Source of the DNA: Acidobacteria bacterium 28-9
GTDB lineage: Bacteria; Acidobacteriota; Blastocatellia; Pyrinomonadales; Pyrinomonadaceae
DNA: 64,000 nt
Assembly (NCBI GenBank): GCA_002050355.1
Contig: MWYY01000043.1
Span: forward strand, 1-64,000
Direction of reading: 5' to 3'
A program made the translations under genes and the position numbers. This document shows positions 16,756 to 24,374 of the stretch, one piece after another. The notes beneath the pieces are model-generated. The model was not told the DNA's origin. It searched no databases and saw nothing but the letters and a program-made list of their open reading frames with translations. Each line of letters starts with the position of its first letter. The stretch's first letter is position 1.

Positions 16756-18162
16756 TTATTTCGGTGCGGAAGTTCTGCCCGTGCGAGTAACGGCAATTCT
16801 TTTCTCTTTGTTTGCTCCCTCGGCGACCGCCACGTTTATTTTTCGGAAAGTTCCGTCGCGCGTTTCATTCGTAGGAGTATATGAAATCAAGTATTGCGTG
16901 CGCAGCTCGCGGGAAATATCAGAGGCGATTTGCGTCAGCTCATTGATGGAATATGGAAAATAAACCTTTCCTCCGGTTTCCCGTGCTAATTGAGTTAGGA
17001 AAGCCTTTGCTTTTTCCTGACGGTTTATGCCCTCAATGTCAGGTTCTTTTTTTAAATCACTAACAAATCCGACGGCATAAACTTGCACTTGTGATTTACG
17101 CAGTAACTCGATAAGTTGTTGTTCGTTATAAGAACTGTTCCGGTCGTCGCCGTCTGTAACCAGAATTAGGGCGCGCACCTTTACGTCTTCCTTTGTTTGG
17201 GAATTTTGATATTGCTCAACCTTTTTTGCCGTTAGATAAACAGCATCAATAACCGCCGTTTGTCCGCCCTCGACGAATAAATTATCCAGCGCATTGTTAA
17301 GCGAATTTATACTCGGCGTAAAATCCTGCACGACTTCGATTTTGTCTTTGCTGACAAAACGAACAATTGTTGATTCATCCGTCGGACGGTTTGTGCCGAT
17401 AATAACTTTCCCGGCTTCGATAATTTTTCCGAGCTGCGAGCGAAGCGAACGCGAATTATCAATGACGAGAGCGTTTATTATCGGAACTTCGGCAGTTGTT
17501 AAAGAAGTGATTGGCTGCAAAACGTTATCTTCATAAACCTTAAAGTGTGTTTGATTCAAATTGCTGACCGGTCGGTTATTGCTGCCAACAACACGCACGT
17601 TTAAGCTGACTTCTTCTGTGTCAATACGCAGAACTTCTTCGTCTTCAACTGCCGGAGTCGGAACTGCTGCCGGAGTAGGTAACGATTTCGGCGATGAACT
17701 TACAGTTTGTGATGAGTTTATAGCCGGTAATGAACTTATAGTTGGTGATGAACTTAAAGCCGGTGTTACGCTGACAATCGGTGTCGGAGTTGGAACGACT
17801 GTTTGTGGTATTTGTTTAACTGTCTGTGCGCTGGCTTTTGGTATTTGTTTGGCAGTCTCTGTGGTCGCCTGTGGTATTTGTTTAATAATCTCCGCCTTGG
17901 TTACCGAACCAACTGTGTCTTTGCGTATCCAGCCTTTGACTGTGCCGTTCGATATGGAAACGTAATACCAACCGTTTGTGTTTTGAGCTTTTTCAAATGT
18001 AACTTTCTCGCCCTTTTGAACGGTTTGAACTTTCTCCGAACCTGAATCGGGCGATTTACGCAAAAAAGTTGTCGTAACGATTACTTCTGCTTGTTTTTGA
18101 GCAAAAATCGGAAAAATAAGCAGTAAACTTAAAATTACGGAAAAAAAGATTTTCATATTCAC
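16756..18162 (-). CDS. Secreted SH3-VWFA protein
   Basis: 468 aa. A signal peptide (MKIFFSVILSLLLIFPIFAQ) is followed by a bacterial SH3 domain (about residues 25-95: TTFLRKSPDSGSEKVQTVQK, WYYVSISNGTVKGWIRKDTV). A 75-residue low-complexity linker has three QIP repeats and Ser/Pro/Thr runs. The VWFA domain has IDNSRSLRSQ (DxSxS) and LVTDGDDRNSS, ending TQYLISYTPTNETRDGTFRK. The SH3 part may bind the cell wall and present the VWFA module. Downstream in the same direction from the next paralog, 32 bp apart, so likely one transcript. Confidence 0.85.
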   Translation of the reverse strand: MNMKIFFSVILSLLLIFPIFAQKQAEVIVTTTFLRKSPDSGSEKVQTVQKGEKVTFEKAQNTNGWYYVSISNGTVKGWIRKDTVGSVTKAEIIKQIPQATTETAKQIPKASAQTVKQIPQTVVPTPTPIVSVTPALSSSPTISSLPAINSSQTVSSSPKSLPTPAAVPTPAVEDEEVLRIDTEEVSLNVRVVGSNNRPVSNLNQTHFKVYEDNVLQPITSLTTAEVPIINALVIDNSRSLRSQLGKIIEAGKVIIGTNRPTDESTIVRFVSKDKIEVVQDFTPSINSLNNALDNLFVEGGQTAVIDAVYLTAKKVEQYQNSQTKEDVKVRALILVTDGDDRNSSYNEQQLIELLRKSQVQVYAVGFVSDLKKEPDIEGINRQEKAKAFLTQLARETGGKVYFPYSINELTQIASDISRELRTQYLISYTPTNETRDGTFRKINVAVAEGANKEKRIAVTRTGRTSAPK

Positions 18163-18194
18163 GGGTAAAAGTATTTAAATAATTATTACAGAAA

Positions 18195-19217
18195 TTACGA
18201 TTGTTTTGTACGAATTTTTCCGCGTGTGCGAACAACAACGTCGGGTCGCTCGACTTTAACATTAATATCGTGAGCAGCCGCGCCGTTTGTTGTTGCAGCA
18301 TCTTTCAAGCGATAACCGAGCCGATATTGCTGCGTCAATTCGCCGGTAATTCTTCTAAAAATTTTCTTCAAATCCGGCAAATCGCCGGCGTAGAATCTTC
18401 CAGCGGTCGTGTCGGACATTTTTTTCAAAGAATCTACTGCTTCAATTTCAATATTTTTTTCGAGAAGTTCAACTTCCTGCGCGTTAGGCACATACACGAC
18501 TTGTGCGGGAATTGCAGCCGGAGATTCCTTTTTCTTTTTTCGATACTTTTTAATTTGTTGTGCCAGGTTTTGTGTCGGGTCGGTTTTATAAAATATGGTG
18601 TAAATCAATACGTCCGATTCTTCGAGCAGATTTAATAGTTCATCTTTTGTCACAGAGCCGCCGAAATCTTTGCCGTCCGACAGCAGAATAATTACTTTAC
18701 GCCCTTTAACATTAGCAAATGATTTTCGAGCGATTTGATTGATGGCGCTGTACATAAACGTTGCCCCGCGCTCGGGCGCTTTGATCTTATTGACAGAAAG
18801 TTTCAGCACTTGATGATTGGAAGTAAAAGGACTGAGAATTTTCACTTCAGAATCGAATGTCGCCAACAGACATTGGTCTTTCCGATTCAATAATTCTATA
18901 AAATCTTTGGCGGCACCTTTGATATTCTTTATTACATCTCTGGTGCTTCCGCTGGTGTCAATCAGCAAAGCGATATTAACCGGTTCTTCGTATGCGTCGA
19001 AAAAAGTGATTTTTTGTTTTACGCCATCCTGGTAAACAGAAAAATCTTCCTTTTTCAAACCGGAAATATAACGCCCTTCGCGATCGCTTACGGTAACTGG
19101 AACGCTGACCATTTTCTTATTCGGGTCTTGAAATGTATCGGATTCGATAAGTTGAGCCTGCAACTCGAACGGCAAGATCAAAAGCATAAAAAAAAGTAAA
19201 GCAAAAAAGATTTTCAT
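18195..19217 (-). CDS. Secreted VWFA-related acidobacterial protein
   Basis: 340 aa with signal peptide (FFALLFFMLLILPFELQAQ). The region SVPVTVSDREGRYISGLKKE leads into the VWFA domain with LLIDTSGSTRD (DxSxS) and VIILLSDGKDFG. A charged insert KKYRKKKKESP interrupts the domain, and the end QQYRLGYRLKDAATTNG closes it. First gene of a two-gene VWFA unit. Extracytoplasmic adhesion or assembly role inferred only from family. Confidence 0.82.
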   Translation of the reverse strand: MKIFFALLFFMLLILPFELQAQLIESDTFQDPNKKMVSVPVTVSDREGRYISGLKKEDFSVYQDGVKQKITFFDAYEEPVNIALLIDTSGSTRDVIKNIKGAAKDFIELLNRKDQCLLATFDSEVKILSPFTSNHQVLKLSVNKIKAPERGATFMYSAINQIARKSFANVKGRKVIILLSDGKDFGGSVTKDELLNLLEESDVLIYTIFYKTDPTQNLAQQIKKYRKKKKESPAAIPAQVVYVPNAQEVELLEKNIEIEAVDSLKKMSDTTAGRFYAGDLPDLKKIFRRITGELTQQYRLGYRLKDAATTNGAAAHDINVKVERPDVVVRTRGKIRTKQS

Positions 19218-19350
19218 GAATTTCTGTTTAATTAAAGTAAAGATAATTTAATTTTCGGATTTCGGCACACTAATGGTTAAAAGTATAATCAATCAGTATC
19301 AAATAAGTCCAATTCTCGGTTAGCGCTTGTGCTAAAAATCTCCGTCGTTC

Positions 19351-19379
19351 TTGAACTTTAGAAATTAAATTCGTATCAT
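19351..19379 (+). promoter_or_regulatory. Orphan copy of the tRNA-Leu promoter
   Basis: TTGAAC-17 bp-TATCAT, the same core promoter as in front of the intact tRNA. It should start transcripts about 20 bases before the tRNA half and read into the island, antisense to the leftward genes at 19.6-20.3 kb. Confidence 0.75.
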
Positions 19380-19399
19380 TTGCTTTACCCGATTCTCGC

Positions 19400-19444
19400 G
19401 CGGACGTGGCGGAACTGGTAGACGCGCAGGTCTCAGAAGCCTGT
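19400..19444 (+). pseudogene. 5' half of tRNA-Leu(CAG)
   Basis: Identical to nucleotides 1-45 of the intact gene: acceptor strand GCGGACG, D arm and anticodon arm with loop CTCAGAA. The variable arm, T arm and 3' acceptor are absent; unrelated AT-rich island DNA follows. Confidence 0.92.
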
Positions 19445-19546
19445 TAAAATGACCATAGCAGCTTCAACTAGCTAATTCTTAACTCCAATAAAATCAATAT
19501 TTTTCAAACATCTAATGCTCAAATCCTAATTTCCAAAAGGGTTAAA

Positions 19547-19578
19547 GTTGCTCCAGATGTTACTCCTATGGTTGCTCA
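19547..19578. repeat. Left arm-type repeats of the island
   Basis: GTTGCTCC (19547), GTTACTCC (19559) and GTTGCTCA (19571) recur at exactly 12-bp spacing in the same orientation, about 100 bp inside the left border. The same octamer at the same period occurs inside the right border. Confidence 0.65.
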
Positions 19579-19611
19579 CTTTAGCCCTACTGCTTTAATT
19601 AAATTCTACCC

Positions 19612-19963
19612 TCAATAATCTTCCGGTAAAAGTAGTGTCGTTGCACTTCTATCAGCCTCAGTTATCAGCCATATTTTTATACCTTTTGACGTTTTGTAGG
19701 ATGAAAGAATTCGATTTGTAGGATGAAAGAATTCGATAGCCTTCTTTTAATGAAAGCTCGTTCTCTCGTCTCTCATCTTCGCAAACATCACCCCAATCGC
19801 CCGACTGATGCCGAGCTAGAAAATCAGTTGCCCTTTGATTCGATTCTTCCAAAGCCTCTCGTGCGCCGGTTGTTAAATAAACATTGCGGAGTGAAAACAA
19901 AACTTTCGACTCGTTCAGCATTTCCAACTTTGGGCTTTTTTCTATAACAATCTGGTTTCCCAT
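19612..19963 (-). pseudogene. Small accessory protein (misannotated elsewhere as type I restriction subunit M) broken by a 22-bp duplication
   Basis: From ATG 19963 the protein reads through VYLTTGAREALEESNQRATD, FLARHQSGDWGDVCEDERRE and NELSLKEGYRILSSYKS, a well-spread plasmid/island family. The current frame then ends after a random tail at 19658. Removing one of the two 22-bp tandem copies at 19694-19737 restores SSYKTSKGIKIWLITEADRS and ATTLLLPEDY, the normal C-terminus, ending at 19612. It starts 4 bp after the yegP-like stop, so the two form an operon. Function of the family unknown. Confidence 0.8.
19694..19737. repeat. 22-bp perfect tandem duplication
   Basis: Two exact copies (19694-19715 and 19716-19737), each beginning TTGTAGGATG and ending AATTCGAT. 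As 22 is not a multiple of three, the second copy shifts the frame of the enclosing gene. Confidence 0.95.
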
Positions 19964-19967
19964 ACTT

Positions 19968-20303
19968 TTAACTGGCTGTATTAGAAAATTCTGCATCGGG
20001 AGCGTTTTTCTTAACCGACTCAATGCCGTTTTCCATTGCCGAAACGGAAGAATAAGTTTCACTTCGTCCGAGCGGTTCGCCATTTCCTGCTTTGAGAACA
20101 AAGAAAGCCTCGTCGTTTTTAGCGGTTTTACGCTCGTAACGATTATCGTCAGTTGCATTTTTGCGAACCGATTCAATACCCTTTTCCGCCCCTTGTTTTG
20201 TTTCGTAGGATTCGCTCGACAAGATTATTTGTCCGTTGCCAGCTTTTAGATTAAACCGAAATTTACCACCCGTTGATTCTTTGATTTCAAACTTTCCAGC
20301 CAT
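19968..20303 (-). CDS. YegP / DUF1508 family protein (duplicated domain)
   Basis: 111 aa with a strong ribosome site (AAGGAGA). Two DUF1508 units of about 50 residues: FEIKESTGGKFRFNLKAGNG with SSESYETKQGAEKGIESVRK, then DEAFFVLKAGNGEPLGRSET with YSSVSAMENGIESVKKNAPD. The fold is small alpha/beta; family members are induced by stress, with unknown mechanism. Leads a two-gene leftward unit at the left end of the island. Confidence 0.88.
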   Translation of the reverse strand: MAGKFEIKESTGGKFRFNLKAGNGQIILSSESYETKQGAEKGIESVRKNATDDNRYERKTAKNDEAFFVLKAGNGEPLGRSETYSSVSAMENGIESVKKNAPDAEFSNTAS

Positions 20304-20595
20304 TTCTTTTTCTCCTTAATTTATTAAACTTGATAAACCGCAGTAAATTATAATCCGTTTATGAAATTCGCAAAACTTCTTTCAAACAAGTTGTATATCT
20401 TTTTGATTTCATCTCGGCTTTCATCTGCCAGCATTGCTTATTTCTTTTCACTCCGAAACGAATTGTATCTCTGCCGAACTTGCTTGAGATTTTATCCAAT
20501 GCTGCCATCAATCGTTTATCCTTTTCGTAATTCTTTTCATTGTAAAGTCTGACGGACTTGTAATAAAATTAATCGCCTGATATTAGATACAAACA

Positions 20596-20784
20596 ATGAA
20601 TACCGACAACAAATCTGAGCAAGAATTTGAAAGTAATTTGGTTGAAGAAAATGATTCTTCGCTTGAGGCATTAGTGCGCCAAGAGCAATCCGATGCACAA
20701 AAACGTCTTCGTGAAGAATTAGGAAGAGAGCCTACGCAAGAAGAAGCTGACAGATGGCTTAGTGAGCAAACGGAGGGATACTAA
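20596..20784 (+). CDS. Small acidic hypothetical protein
   Basis: 62 aa, strongly acidic and helical, rich in Glu and Gln (SEQEFESNLVEENDSSLEAL). The C-terminal RLREELGREPTQEEADRWLS looks like a folded helical hairpin. Not recognised. Convergent with the next small gene. The 292-bp gap on its left (20304-20595) shows only short ORFs without support. Confidence 0.5.
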   Translation: MNTDNKSEQEFESNLVEENDSSLEALVRQEQSDAQKRLREELGREPTQEEADRWLSEQTEGY

Positions 20785-20829
20785 AGAACTTCCGACCAAT
20801 CATTTTCTAAGAGTGCAAGAAATTTTCAA

Positions 20830-21030
20830 TTATCCAGTTAATGCTAAATCAGGCTTGTAAGCAGCAGTAAAGATTCTCTGTTTATTGCCTTCTTCATCTA
20901 AAGTTACAACAACCGTTCCTTGACCGAAATCTTTTGCTGCTTCTATAGCTTCTTCCTTGTCATTAGTAGCAAACATAACATCAGCTTCCTGACCGAAATT
21001 ATACCTTCCTTCCATCACTAGATATTTCAT
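20830..21030 (-). CDS. Small hypothetical protein
   Basis: 66 aa with beta-alpha-beta-beta pattern: MKYLVMEGRYNFGQEADVMF, ATNDKEEAIEAAKDFGQGTV, VVTLDEEGNKQRIFTAAYKP. The arrangement resembles small DUF-type proteins with one central helix. No signal peptide. Function unknown. Confidence 0.55.
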   Translation of the reverse strand: MKYLVMEGRYNFGQEADVMFATNDKEEAIEAAKDFGQGTVVVTLDEEGNKQRIFTAAYKPDLALTG

Positions 21031-21309
21031 AAAAATTATTCATCTAATGAAAGAACAGTCTCTGCATTGTATTGGTCAACTTCTATCGTATTTGTGCCTG
21101 ACTTTATTTCTATGGGTTGATGCCAAACAAAAACTTCATCTTCGGTTCTGTCAACTCCAGGACTGGGCAAATAATGTGGAGGATGAATCAAGTCTCATTA
21201 GTAAAATTATTAGCAGCAATTTAGAATTAAAAGAATAAACAAACACCTGTTATTTTAGGGTGAAGGGTTTCAGCGTATAAACATACCACTTATCAATGGA
21301 GGGATTATT

Positions 21310-21591
21310 ATGAGTAAGAGATATTTTGTAGATGTTGTGCCTAACAAAGACGGCAAGTATAGGGTTCTTCAGGAAGACTCAGAAACTCGAGAGCCTCTTG
21401 GTGTAAAAGACTTTGATACAAAAGAAGAAGCTCAAAGAGTTGCTGATGATATGCAGAGAGGAGTTGACAATGCATCGTCTGAAATAACCACTGGCGATTT
21501 GCCAGACATTGGCGACGATTCAAATACGGCAGATGATAGCGAGTTTAAAGATACATTACAAGATTTGAAAAACACAACTTCCCAAGACTGA
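21310..21591 (+). CDS. Small acidic protein, DUF2188-like N-terminus
   Basis: 93 aa. A clear ribosome site GGAGGG lies 6 bases before the ATG. Residues 1-45 (SKRYFVDVVPNKDGKYRVLQ, DFDTKEEAQRVADDMQRG) have the strand-strand-helix layout of DUF2188/YegP-like stress proteins. The rest is acidic and probably disordered (DLPDIGDDSNTADDSEFKDT). Same style as other small cargo proteins here. Confidence 0.6.
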   Translation: MSKRYFVDVVPNKDGKYRVLQEDSETREPLGVKDFDTKEEAQRVADDMQRGVDNASSEITTGDLPDIGDDSNTADDSEFKDTLQDLKNTTSQD

Positions 21592-21700
21592 CATCAAAAA
21601 CTTGTGTGTAGTATGTGAAACGCGAACCTTCAAAATGTTTATGAAGTGCAAGATGAAGAAATTTGCTCTGAAAACTGAAGTCGTGTGTAGTGAACGCGCC

Positions 21701-21813
21701 GCCCAACAATTCAATGGACGTGAGGGCGAAACGGCGACTTTCATTTGGCGTTGTCCGTCGAACTTTAGCTTGGGTGTATTCGGTTTCGTCCCACGTCATC
21801 TCAACTATTGGGC
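21701..21813 (+). other. Integron attC-like recombination site (degenerate)
   Basis: 113 nt with R''-like GCCCAAC (21701-21707) and R'-like ATTGGGC (21807-21813) at the ends. Inner boxes GACGTGAGGGCGAAAC and GTTTCGTCCCACGTC pair with one extrahelical A, as in folded attC sites. The crossover triplet GTT is ATT here, so it may be inactive. It ends 46 bp before a VOC gene. Confidence 0.45.
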
Positions 21814-21859
21814 GTGTCGTAGTTGAAATGAAACAGCAACTTATGTGAGATTAGAATTT

Positions 21860-22279
21860 ATGAATGTCCCAAAGTTGGATGGTGTGTTAGAAACCGCGCT
21901 TTATGTTGATAATTTAGAATTGTCTTTGTCCTTTTACAAAAAGGTTTTTGAATTTGAAACGCTTTATTCTGACGACCGACTTTGTGCTTTGAGCGTCTCG
22001 GACAAACAAGTTTTGCTTTTGTTTCTAAAAGGCGCGTCTAATGTAGCGATGAGCGGTTCGGGCGGAACGATTCCGCCGCACGACGGCAGCGGAGATTTGC
22101 ATCTGGCTTTTTCAATTCCAACAAGTGATTTAGAGCAATGGAAGAATTGGTTGCGTGATAATGACGTTGAAACTGAAAGCGAGTATAAGTGGACGCGCGG
22201 CGGGACAAGCCTTTACTTTCGCGACCCGGACAATCATTTATTGGAATTAGTTACGCCCGGATTATGGTCAATATATTAA
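21860..22279 (+). CDS. VOC-family (glyoxalase/bleomycin resistance-like) protein
   Basis: 139 aa from ATG 21860. The vicinal-oxygen-chelate pattern is plain: VLETALYVDNLELSLSFYKK, VFEFETLYSDDRLCALSVSD, then DLHLAFSIPTSDLEQWKNWL and GTSLYFRDPDNHLLELVTPG. Metal-ligand positions match the family (His in DLHLAF, Glu in LLELVT). It is most similar in style to fosfomycin/glyoxalase-type dioxygenase-fold enzymes; substrate unknown. It sits tightly between two attC-like sequences, the typical position of an integron cassette gene, and lacks an evident promoter of its own. Confidence 0.85.
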   Translation: MNVPKLDGVLETALYVDNLELSLSFYKKVFEFETLYSDDRLCALSVSDKQVLLLFLKGASNVAMSGSGGTIPPHDGSGDLHLAFSIPTSDLEQWKNWLRDNDVETESEYKWTRGGTSLYFRDPDNHLLELVTPGLWSIY

Positions 22280-22715
22280 TCATCCTTAGGCAACGGTGCG
22301 CCCGACAAATCATTGAACGTGAGAGCGAAACAGAGACTTTGTTAAAAACGTCGCTGGTTAATGTCCGGTTTGCCACAAGCGGATTGTTATTCGTGATTCT
22401 AAATTCTACTCGGTTAACACTCCAATTAGTGGATTGAAGTGATTTTTCAAATTGTGTTTCGATGCCGGAGCATAAAATTTCATCACTATTGTAAAATAAG
22501 TAAATACCTAAACCCCGTAATGATGCCGACAGAAATGCAAACTTGACTATTTCAGAAAAATCGCTCAAATCCTCCGAATTTTCTATCTCGAAGTTCACAT
22601 AAATCAATTCACCGATATACAAGATATCCAAGAAAATGCGTGATTTACTTTTCTGAAAATTTTGATTGTTGATTTTCCTGTGTAATTTTGATTTTTTTGT
22701 CCAATCAGCACACAA
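22251..22715 (-). CDS. Doubtful hypothetical protein
   Basis: 154-codon frame antisense to the end of the VOC gene. The middle (FLDILYIGELIYVNFEIENS, SEIVKFAFLSASLRGLGIYL) has plausible alternation of hydrophobic residues, but the C-terminal 40 residues lie over the attC-like half site and look random. It may be a gene whose true end was replaced by rearrangement, or noncoding. The stretch 22716-22888 holds nothing recognisable. Confidence 0.25.
   Translation of the reverse strand: MCADWTKKSKLHRKINNQNFQKSKSRIFLDILYIGELIYVNFEIENSEDLSDFSEIVKFAFLSASLRGLGIYLFYNSDEILCSGIETQFEKSLQSTNWSVNRVEFRITNNNPLVANRTLTSDVFNKVSVSLSRSMICRAHRCLRMINILTIIRA
22300..22342 (+). other. Second attC-like half site
   Basis: Begins GCCCGAC 20 bp after the VOC stop and runs parallel to the first site (AACGTGAGAGCGAAAC against GACGTGAGGGCGAAAC; about 36 of 43 positions alike). 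No matching 3' half was found within 150 bp, so the site appears truncated. Confidence 0.35.
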
Positions 22716-22888
22716 GTTATAACAATCAAACGATACCCATACCCGACCACAAAAGTCTCAAAATAAAAAGCTCTCTAATGCCCTGTAATGCGCCAATATG
22801 ACTGTCTTTTTTCACGCTTAGTTTGAGATGAAAAATCATAATAACGCGCTCAAAACGCCCTTAAACTCCAATTAAATAGCCTTCTAAA

Positions 22889-24121
22889 CTAATCAGTAAC
22901 GTCAGCGTATCCGTCTTCTTCCTCTAATTCTCTGAACAGCTCCACTTGGCGTTGGCTTGCGTTCATATATGGTTTGTAGAAGCTGTTGTCATTATCATCA
23001 AGGTCAGCGTAAGGGTTTTCTTGGGCTAATCTTCTGAACTGCTCCGTTTGGCGTTGGCTGGCGTTCATATATCCAGAAGATGATTGCTCTGGTTTCTCGT
23101 TCATAATCCATAGTTTCCATTGGTTAATCCAATTGCTTTTCTTCTTGCCGTCATTATGAATAATGAACTTTTGGGTCGCTCGGTCAATGTTAATATCACT
23201 TTTAATATTCCCTTTATGCGTCTCTTCCTCCACCCATTCACGCATATCATCTGTTACTTTGAAATCGTCGGGCAAATGCCCGGCGGTTTGGCTGGTCTGA
23301 GAGTATGAATAAGATTCACTGATAACAGGAATGCTCTCAATTACCTCACTGTTATCCGAATTGTCAGAGCAATTTTCAACATCTAAAGAAGTAGAGTAAA
23401 AGGAATTATCAATATCCTTCTTATTTGTGATTTCTTCTTCCAACTTACTTCTTTCATTCGATGAGTGAGACTGTTCTTCCTCTCTCTTTGAAGTATTATC
23501 TGTTGTAATCTTTGACGTGTTATCTGATGTAGTCTCTGTAGATTCCAAAGCAATCGTTTCTTCTTCTACTAAACTGGAAATGTCGTCTTCTACAGAGTAG
23601 TAACTATTAACTTCCACAGAATCAATCTTGTCAGTTTCTACAGATTGTGCTTCTCCATTTCCGAGAAACAGATTATTCAAATCTCTATCAACTAATTCAT
23701 CGTTTCTAAAATACAGAGTCTCGCGGTTTACTCGATTGAAATAACTGCAATAGTATTTCCCTTGAAATTTGTCCGGGGCTGCGTCGTATTGAGCTTTTGA
23801 CTTATAGCTAACTCCGATTTGTCCGAAGGCAGTCTTAAACTCGTCTGCGCTCATCCCTAACTCTTCTGTCCAGCTATCGCCCGGCTTGTATGCGCGTTGG
23901 TTATCGCAAGGCTCAAGAAATTTATAGAAACTTTCTTTTCCCTGAATGTTGAACCAATAATCAAGCTGCTGCATTAAGATACTCGCGGTAACACTTTTCA
24001 CCAGTGGTAATTTACGAAGCTCTTTGACATACGGAATGGTAAAATCAACCAGCATTAGAATCCTGTTTTTCTCTTCGCTGATATTTCTCTTTTTTGAATT
24101 TTGTCTCACTGGAATTTTCAT
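22889..24121 (-). CDS. Phage/plasmid-type replication-like protein (winged-helix N-terminus, DnaT/DnaD-like C-terminus)
   Basis: 410 aa, AT-rich. The N-terminal region KSVTASILMQQLDYWFNIQG, ESFYKFLEPC and DSWTEELGMSADEFKTAFGQ with KYYCSYFNR matches a helix-turn-helix family found beside replication genes in phages and islands of several phyla. A 110-residue acidic Ser/Thr-rich linker follows. The C-terminal domain (DDMREWVEEETHKG, NWINQWKLWIMNE) resembles primosomal DnaT/DnaD-like modules. A segment is duplicated at the end: YMNASQRQTEQFRRLAQENP and YMNASQRQVELFRELEEEDG. A replication or primosome-loading role is inferred, not shown. Confidence 0.65.
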   Translation of the reverse strand: MKIPVRQNSKKRNISEEKNRILMLVDFTIPYVKELRKLPLVKSVTASILMQQLDYWFNIQGKESFYKFLEPCDNQRAYKPGDSWTEELGMSADEFKTAFGQIGVSYKSKAQYDAAPDKFQGKYYCSYFNRVNRETLYFRNDELVDRDLNNLFLGNGEAQSVETDKIDSVEVNSYYSVEDDISSLVEEETIALESTETTSDNTSKITTDNTSKREEEQSHSSNERSKLEEEITNKKDIDNSFYSTSLDVENCSDNSDNSEVIESIPVISESYSYSQTSQTAGHLPDDFKVTDDMREWVEEETHKGNIKSDINIDRATQKFIIHNDGKKKSNWINQWKLWIMNEKPEQSSSGYMNASQRQTEQFRRLAQENPYADLDDNDNSFYKPYMNASQRQVELFRELEEEDGYADVTD

Positions 24122-24234
24122 CTTTATATTTGTTAAATTGTCCTCCCTTGCCTGAATTTGAACGCACTTCTACCCGAACCAATAAGAGATAATCTCTTTC
24201 AGTTATTACTTTTACGGTTTTATAAATTAATAAA

Positions 24235-24321
24235 GCCCTGCTTTTGGTAAGGATATGAGACTACAAAAGCAGGGCATAGAAAGCCAAAATCCGAGCTGGC
24301 TAGTCTCTTTACATATCCTTA
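24235..24321 (-). ncRNA. Interlocking inverted repeats, pseudoknot-capable or switching RNA
   Basis: Arm A GCCCTGCTTTTG (24235-24246) pairs with A' (24264-24275), 12 bp perfect. Its 17-nt loop contains arm B TAAGGATATGAGACTA (24248-24263), complementary to B' (24301-24321) apart from a four-base bulge. The order A-B-A'-B' allows either a pseudoknot or two exclusive hairpins. It lies about 115 bp upstream of the replication-like gene on its strand. Whether it acts as RNA or DNA is open. Confidence 0.5.
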
Positions 24322-24333
24322 TTAGACCTCGTT

Positions 24334-24374
24334 TTTAATCAGCTAAAACTTTTGTTGTATTGTTGCTGATTAAA
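24334..24374. repeat. Inverted repeat in the control region
   Basis: TTTAATCAGC (24334-24343) and GCTGATTAAA (24365-24374), a perfect 10-bp stem with 21-nt loop, adjacent to the interlocking repeats. Confidence 0.6.

Larger units (their letters stand above)
19346..19444. repeat. Left attachment repeat (attL) of the tRNA-Leu island
   Basis: This 99-bp block is identical, base for base, to 34188-34286. It contains a -35 TTGAAC (19351-19356), a 17-bp spacer, a -10 TATCAT (19374-19379) and tRNA-Leu nucleotides 1-45 (19400-19444). Identity stops exactly after the anticodon arm. It marks the left border of the integrated element. Confidence 0.93.

Noticed and set aside
19723-19947. Plus-strand open frame of 74 codons at the left end of the island
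   Set aside because: It is antisense to the frameshifted cargo gene, which has clear family similarity, and it starts within the 22-bp duplication.
20361-20552. 63-codon frame with a hydrophobic N-terminus
   Set aside because: Composition is that of AT-rich noncoding DNA (many Ser, Phe, Leu, Cys), with no ribosome site.
21047-21238. Plus-strand 63-codon frame
   Set aside because: No recognisable pattern on either strand and no ribosome site; the interval is treated as noncoding.
21602-21826. Plus-strand 74-codon frame before the VOC gene
   Set aside because: It runs through the attC-like fold, has a Cys/Lys-rich random look, and no ribosome site.
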